From: an uncultured Oscillospiraceae bacterium
GTDB lineage: Bacteria; Bacillota; Clostridia; Oscillospirales; Ruminococcaceae
Reading direction: 5' to 3'
DNA: 9,312 nt
Assembly (NCBI GenBank): GCA_958448395.1
Contig: CAUDDP010000072.1
Location: 1 to 9,312, forward strand
This document shows, one piece after another, positions 5,449 to 9,312 of this stretch. Position 1 is the first letter of the stretch, and every line of letters starts with the position of its first letter. The notes below the pieces were generated by a model. The model made no database searches. It saw only the letters and a list, made by a program, of their open reading frames with translations, and had not been told where the DNA came from. The translations under genes and the position numbers were made by a program.

Positions 5449-7893
5449 TTATTCACTGATGACCGGAAGCTCCGCAATCAGCAGAATCACGAAATCCGAT
5501 AACGTATTTACATCATTTTCATCAATCGTATCCGACCCATCTGTAAATACATTTGCATTCTGACACTGTGTATCCGTCAATTGCACAATTTTGCACTGAT
5601 ATTTGTTCAAATTGATAACATCCCGCAAATCAACAACACCATCCAAATTGACATCTCCATAAAGCACTTCCGACAATTCCCCTGATGTTGTCGTTGTGCT
5701 GGTTTCACTGGAAGTGGTTTCCGTTGCAGATGTTGTTGTCATCGTTGTCGTTGTCGTTGTACTGGTCGTTGTTGTGCCTGTAGTAGTCTTTTCATACTCA
5801 TAAACCAATGTAACGGTATTGATCACGGCTGTTACATCGCTGCCCGTTTCATCATTGCTAGAAGATTTCCACCAATTCGGCTGTAACTCAGTATAGGTAT
5901 CCTGAATCACTGCGGGTACAATGTCACTGTCTGCATTTGTAAACTGGTCATCCATTACAACCTTCACATCATTGGTACCGCCGCTATACTGGAAGGGTTT
6001 TGCACCCCAGAAGGTGGTACCGTCTTCGCCCAGCAGTTGATTAAAGGTCAGTGCACCGCCGCCGCCAAACCAAGAAGAATTGGAGCTGCAAGTTGCTGTA
6101 ATATTCAACACAATCTCTTTCAGGTGTTCCAAATCCTTCAACGGAATCATCGGGAACCCATTCTCAGACAGTTCCAAATCATTATAGTTGTAAACAATCG
6201 TCTTTATGTCTGGTTCTTCCGGCTTAACATAAACCTGTTCATCGCTCTTTTGATCGGAAACAACAACCTGTGCAACCGACATTGGCGGCAGCTCTACTGT
6301 CACCTGATTGTTGCTGACATCGTTCTGCACATCAATAATCCGAATCTGGTCATCCTCCGGCGTAATTGCATAGACAACGGCACTCTGATAATCCTTTGTA
6401 CTGCCTTCCAATGTAATGACTGCTTCCTGTGTCTTGTCAGAACTCTTATTGGAAACAACTGTCTTAACAGTAGCGTCATCTCCGGCATCAATGGATGCAT
6501 AGGCATACGCCAACGAAAGGTCATCTGTAGATGCCTCTACAAGTGTATCCCCAAAGGAAGCACCCTTACCGTCATAGTTCGTATACAGATTGATCGCAGA
6601 GGCTGCATACGGACATTCTGACAAGGTACCCCAGTAGGTGGCAAAGTAAATGCCATTGTCAGCAAAGCAACCCAATGCATCTGCTTCTGCAATTGCAGCA
6701 CTGGAAAGTTTCCCGGTTTCCTTCTCATTGCTGATGTCTGCCAGATTGTATTCAGAAATGGCAATCTTTGTGCCCGGATAATATTTATCAATAGATGCTT
6801 GAAGTTTTGGAATGAATGGGAAGTACTGTCCGAAATACGGCTGCAACCAGCTGTTTTCAACATAATCCGGATCATACAGACTTCTTGCCGCCTGCACTCT
6901 TGACGCTTCTGTACTGCAATCCTGAGAATAAAAATGAACATCTACCACATCCAGCAGCCGCTTGCCATATTGCTTTTCTGCATTCGCCATTTGTTCCAGA
7001 TAATAATCCATAAACCAAGTATAATTTCCCTTAACTGCATCATAATCTGGATCAATATAGGTGGTGCCATTTTTATCAGTGGCACCATTGCCGCCGTTAA
7101 TACAAGCCAACATTCCCCAGAATGCCGGGCCAAACACTTCCGCATCCGGATCAATTTCTTTGACCGTGTTTGCTAATGCAATCGACTTGGAGAGCAGCTC
7201 TTTACTGCCGACTTCCTGACTGTGCAGACGAGGATGGGTATCATTCCAGAGTACCGGCTCATTATCCAGGCTGTAACCTTGCATACCAGTAGAACTGGAA
7301 GAATCGCCGAGTGTCTGTACGATATAGTTTACATACTCATCCATGTAAACAGCATTGTCCGTCAAATCTGGTTCTAACGTGAGTGCCGTATCCTTCTTAA
7401 ACTTCACTTCATTCCAGCGAGCAGACGGTGCAGTTTCTGCTTCGGAAACAGTACCGGACTTGTCCGCTGCAACATAACCGCCCATTTGCAGGGTTGTGAT
7501 TTTATACGGGACATTGTACTTGGTACAGGTGTCGGATAACCTACGTGCTGCATATCCTGCACCGTCCGTGATGTCACCGATATTGGTATCAGAGCTGTTA
7601 TGCCAGTCCTCACCGGCATTGGAATAGTTATTCTCCCAGTTATAGCCGGTATAACGGTTACCGCCCTGTCGAACCGCATTGGCTGTTACATTGCGAACAT
7701 TGCTGCCGTCGCCGGGATCATTGACGCCGTAGATATATGGGCTAATCGCCTTTTGTTCCCCTGCCAGATTAACGGTTACCGGTATGGTGTAGTGCTCCCC
7801 TTCTGCTGCAATACCGCCCAACGGAATCTGTGCCAGACAGGTGAGTGTGAACAGTCCTGCGATCAAGGCTGTCCGTTTACGATGATGTGTCAT
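5449..7893 (-). CDS. GH44 endo-glucanase/xyloglucanase with carbohydrate-binding-like module and type I dockerin
   Basis: This is a secreted cellulosomal enzyme cutting internal beta-1,4-glucan bonds in cellulose-like polymers or xyloglucan. I start it at 7893, giving 814 residues, because AGGAGG (7902-7907) stands eight bases ahead; an upstream ATG at 7920 has no such site. Residues 1-30 are a signal peptide, probably cut after GGIAA. The GH44 barrel (about 36-440) shows ISPYIYGVN, RQGGNRYTGYNWENN, SLDNEP with acid/base Glu212, and KIAISEYN with nucleophile Glu381; their spacing agrees with Clostridium thermocellum Cel44A. A beta-sandwich typical of GH44 follows to about 547. Residues 555-701 form a Gly/Trp-rich beta module, possibly CBM76. 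A Thr/Ser linker (703-737) leads to a dockerin (742-814): first calcium loop DVNLDGVVDLRD, second loop atypical (TDGSDTIDEND). The dockerin anchors it to scaffoldin cohesins. It is transcribed alone. Confidence 0.94.
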   Translation of the reverse strand: MTHHRKRTALIAGLFTLTCLAQIPLGGIAAEGEHYTIPVTVNLAGEQKAISPYIYGVNDPGDGSNVRNVTANAVRQGGNRYTGYNWENNYSNAGEDWHNSSDTNIGDITDGAGYAARRLSDTCTKYNVPYKITTLQMGGYVAADKSGTVSEAETAPSARWNEVKFKKDTALTLEPDLTDNAVYMDEYVNYIVQTLGDSSSSTGMQGYSLDNEPVLWNDTHPRLHSQEVGSKELLSKSIALANTVKEIDPDAEVFGPAFWGMLACINGGNGATDKNGTTYIDPDYDAVKGNYTWFMDYYLEQMANAEKQYGKRLLDVVDVHFYSQDCSTEASRVQAARSLYDPDYVENSWLQPYFGQYFPFIPKLQASIDKYYPGTKIAISEYNLADISNEKETGKLSSAAIAEADALGCFADNGIYFATYWGTLSECPYAASAINLYTNYDGKGASFGDTLVEASTDDLSLAYAYASIDAGDDATVKTVVSNKSSDKTQEAVITLEGSTKDYQSAVVYAITPEDDQIRIIDVQNDVSNNQVTVELPPMSVAQVVVSDQKSDEQVYVKPEEPDIKTIVYNYNDLELSENGFPMIPLKDLEHLKEIVLNITATCSSNSSWFGGGGALTFNQLLGEDGTTFWGAKPFQYSGGTNDVKVVMDDQFTNADSDIVPAVIQDTYTELQPNWWKSSSNDETGSDVTAVINTVTLVYEYEKTTTGTTTTSTTTTTTMTTTSATETTSSETSTTTTSGELSEVLYGDVNLDGVVDLRDVINLNKYQCKIVQLTDTQCQNANVFTDGSDTIDENDVNTLSDFVILLIAELPVISE
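5686..5787 (-). repeat. Threonine-codon low-complexity tract encoding the interdomain linker
   Basis: Within the GH44 gene this segment is built almost entirely from ACN codons (read as GTT/GTC/GTA triplets on the plus strand), interrupted by a few Ser, Glu, Met and Gly codons. It joins the binding-like module to the dockerin. Thr-rich linkers are typical of cellulosomal proteins and are often glycosylated. Such tracts change length easily by slippage; here the frame is intact. Confidence 0.8.
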
Positions 7894-7923
7894 AACTATA
7901 ACCTCCTGTATTGCTTTCAATAG

Positions 7924-7933
7924 ATGTTAACAT
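7924..7933. promoter_or_regulatory. Perfect 10-bp palindrome in the GH44 leader
   Basis: ATGTTAACAT is a perfect palindrome located just downstream of the GH44 -10 box, covering the expected start of transcription. Its position suits a repressor operator. A short AT-rich palindrome can occur by chance, so the role is only suggested. Confidence 0.3.
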
Positions 7934-7941
7934 ATGTACTT

Positions 7942-7970
7942 ATAGTAGCACACTTTTTCCCAAAAGTCAA
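7942..7970 (-). promoter_or_regulatory. Promoter of the GH44 gene
   Basis: On the minus strand TTGACT (7965-7970), 17 bases, then TACTAT (7942-7947). Transcription would begin near 7935, giving a leader of about 40 bases to the ATG at 7893. It diverges from the noc promoter about 280 bases away. Confidence 0.65.
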
Positions 7971-8224
7971 GCAACTTGCATAAAACTAAAACAGTTTTAA
8001 GGAAAATTTACAACAATATGAAATTTGCCGAAAAAACGCTTCTGACAGTAAATGTGATCAAACCGGATTTCCTTGCAGCAATCGTCCCGCATTGACAGAA
8101 TTTTATCGCAAAATATCCGAAAATTGCCCTGCGTTTTTGCTCGAAATGACTGCAATAACAGCGAATTTTCCGTTTGTATTTTGAGATTTCTTTCATTTTG
8201 CAGAAATGGTAAGATTTTTTTGTG
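7971..8224. other. Divergent intergenic region between the GH44 gene and noc
   Basis: No gene is supported here. Short open frames on the minus strand (about 7997-8275) have no ribosome binding site and overlap each other. The one notable structure is TAAAACT-AAAAC-AGTTTTA (7981-7999), a 7-bp hairpin or operator-like inverted repeat directly upstream of the GH44 -35 box. The remainder is AT-rich without visible RNA motifs. Confidence 0.45.
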
Positions 8225-8253
8225 TAGCAGTTTGCAAAATGATATGCTATAAT
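8225..8253 (+). promoter_or_regulatory. Extended -10 promoter of noc
   Basis: TGC-TATAAT (8245-8253) is a perfect extended -10 element. The hexamer 17 bases upstream (TAGCAG, 8225-8230) is a poor -35, which is common when the extended -10 is present. The leader to the ATG at 8305 is about 45 bases. Confidence 0.6.
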
Positions 8254-8304
8254 GGATGCAGTCAAAGGAAATCAAAAATAAATGAAAAGGAAAGGAAGTT
8301 CATT

Positions 8305-9195
8305 ATGGCAGGATTTTTAACATTTACAAAAGAAAAGCCGCTCAACCGTGTGGTAGAAGTCAATGTCAGCGAAATTGTACCAAATCCCCACCAACCACGC
8401 ACTGATTTTGACCTTGCGGATATGCAGTCACTGGCAGAAAGTATTGCCCAGAACGGAATTCTCCAGCCGCTTACCGTTCGGAAAGACGCAGAACAACGGT
8501 ATGAACTGGTGGCAGGAGAACGGCGACTTCGGGCAGCAAAACTGGTAGGGCTGCAATCGGTTCCCTGTATCATTCTGGACATCAGCGAACGCAACTCCGC
8601 TATTATGGCATTGGTGGAAAATATCCAGCGGCAGGATCTCTCCTTCTTTGATGAGGCAAGTGCCATTGAAAAGCTGATTTCTTACTATGGTATGACGCAG
8701 GAGGATGCCGCTGCAAAACTTGGAAAAGCACAAAGTACAATTGCGAATAAACTGCGGCTCTTACGACTGACACAAGCAGAACGGGATGTGATTATGAAAT
8801 ACAATCTCACAGAACGCCATGCCCGTGCGTTACTGCGACTGCGTGCACCAGAAGAACGGCTGCAAATTCTGGACAAAGTCATCAAGTATAATTTGAATGT
8901 AGAAAAGACCGAAGCGGCGGTGGAGGCAAAAATCGGACAGAACAAGACACGGGAAAGCTACCGCAAACGCAGCAAAGTTTTTCAGAATGTGCGAATTTTC
9001 GTCAATACCATCAATAAGGCAGTAGAAACCATGCAAGCCGCAGGGATTCCAGCCGATTCGCAAAAGCTGCAATATGACACACACATTGAATATCGCATCC
9101 GCATTCCCGTACAGCAGCGACCGCATGGGCAGACTTCAACGGTACAAAATACAACCGTACATAACCAACCAACCAATCGGCTGCCGCTGTCTTAA
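8305..9195 (+). CDS. noc: Nucleoid occlusion protein Noc (ParB-family CTPase)
   Basis: Noc binds DNA sites over the chromosome and the membrane to keep the division ring off the nucleoid. I start at 8305 because AAAGGAAG (8291-8298) precedes it; the frame is open upstream to 8206 but that covers the promoter. The 296 residues show the ParB N-domain (about 17-110) with NPHQPR, the CTP-binding GERRLRA (71-77) and ENIQRQD (105-111). The helix-turn-helix GKAQSTIANKLRLLRL (140-155) follows, then LTERHARALLRL, a C-terminal dimerisation segment (about 225-270) and a disordered tail. The four positions that separate Noc from ParB specificity read Gln143, Lys149, Arg154 and Arg171, the Noc pattern with one conservative change. 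Residues 1-8 (MAGFLTFT) could be a short membrane-targeting helix. The usual neighbours (rsmG, parA, parB) are absent within the window. Confidence 0.92.
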   Translation: MAGFLTFTKEKPLNRVVEVNVSEIVPNPHQPRTDFDLADMQSLAESIAQNGILQPLTVRKDAEQRYELVAGERRLRAAKLVGLQSVPCIILDISERNSAIMALVENIQRQDLSFFDEASAIEKLISYYGMTQEDAAAKLGKAQSTIANKLRLLRLTQAERDVIMKYNLTERHARALLRLRAPEERLQILDKVIKYNLNVEKTEAAVEAKIGQNKTRESYRKRSKVFQNVRIFVNTINKAVETMQAAGIPADSQKLQYDTHIEYRIRIPVQQRPHGQTSTVQNTTVHNQPTNRLPLS

Positions 9196-9199
9196 ACCA

Positions 9200-9215
9200 T
9201 GAAAATCAATTTTCA
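9200..9215. other. Small palindrome after noc, weak terminator candidate
   Basis: TGAAAAT-CA-ATTTTCA begins four bases after the noc stop codon. It is AT-rich with a two-base loop and has no clear T run behind it, so it is a poor terminator; transcription may continue into the repeat that follows. Confidence 0.25.
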
Positions 9216-9229
9216 AGTAATAGAATGGA

Positions 9230-9282
9230 CTGCACGCCGCAGGCGACTATGGTCAAGCTGATTCAGCTTGGCAGGGGTGCAG
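9230..9282 (-). repeat. Structured intergenic repeat, copy 3 (inverted)
   Basis: Read on the minus strand, the core CAGCTTGACCATAGTCGCC (9242-9260) matches copies 1 and 2, with the hairpin AAGCTG/CAGCTT (9255-9260 with 9264-9269). The enclosing stem here is CTGCAC (9230-9235) with GTGCAG (9277-9282), a different sequence from the other copies but again fully complementary. The DNA to its right (9283-9305) is GC-rich and also contains complementary GGCGGC/GCCACC-like pieces; the element may extend past the window. Confidence 0.6.
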
Positions 9283-9312
9283 GGGGCGGCAGCCACCGCA
9301 CTGTTTTAACGC

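Noticed and set aside
7894..7920. Upstream ATG at 7920 for the GH44 enzyme
   Set aside because: It would place the AGGAGG site inside the coding sequence and put extra acidic residues in front of the signal peptide. The ATG at 7893 is correctly spaced from that site.
7997..8275. Minus-strand open frames in the GH44-noc intergenic region
   Set aside because: There is no ribosome binding site, composition is AT-driven, two frames overlap, and they run into the noc promoter.
8206..8304. Thirty-three extra N-terminal residues on Noc
   Set aside because: The segment contains the extended -10 promoter. The ATG at 8305 has its own ribosome binding site and starts a normal Noc N-terminus.

Overview
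The window looks like a chromosomal segment of a cellulosome-forming gut or rumen Ruminococcus (Firmicutes, Oscillospiraceae/Ruminococcaceae), close to R. flavefaciens or R. champanellensis. The reasons are a secreted GH44 glycanase that ends in a threonine-rich linker plus a type I dockerin, a second decayed dockerin fragment, a Noc-type nucleoid occlusion protein, consensus sigma-A-like promoters and AGGAGG-type ribosome binding sites. Genus level is inference from gene content and style.

Layout from left to right. Positions 1-1110 hold the right part of an IS4-family insertion sequence whose transposase (minus strand) is broken by in-frame stops but still shows the DDE residues and the YREK signature. 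Positions 1125-1170 are the first copy of a structured intergenic repeat, followed by a rho-independent terminator (1231-1263) for the next gene. A lipoprotein alpha/beta-hydrolase (esterase family, minus strand, 1327-2832) has a perfect TTGACA-17-TATAAT promoter. The interval 2833-3322 contains a frameshifted remnant of a dockerin 3' end (plus strand), a hairpin terminator and an 18-bp parS-like palindrome. proS (minus, 3323-4768) encodes a 481-residue, zinc-containing prolyl-tRNA synthetase with its own promoter.

Positions 4987-5381 are a gene-free, hairpin-rich stretch that carries the second copy of the structured repeat. Then come the terminator and coding sequence of the GH44-dockerin enzyme (minus, 5449-7893). 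A roughly 410-bp divergent intergenic region separates it from noc (plus, 8305-9195). A third repeat copy in opposite orientation follows noc at the window edge.

Functionally there are two themes. One is plant polysaccharide degradation: a dockerin-bearing GH44, an exported lipoprotein esterase, and a dead relative of a dockerin gene. The other is chromosome biology near the replication origin: noc and a parS-like site. No operon is visible; every intact gene has its own promoter and most have their own terminator.

The least explained sequence is the hairpin array at 4987-5339 together with the three-copy repeat, whose enclosing stem differs in sequence between copies while staying complementary. 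This looks like a conserved RNA or DNA structure, not a coding gene.
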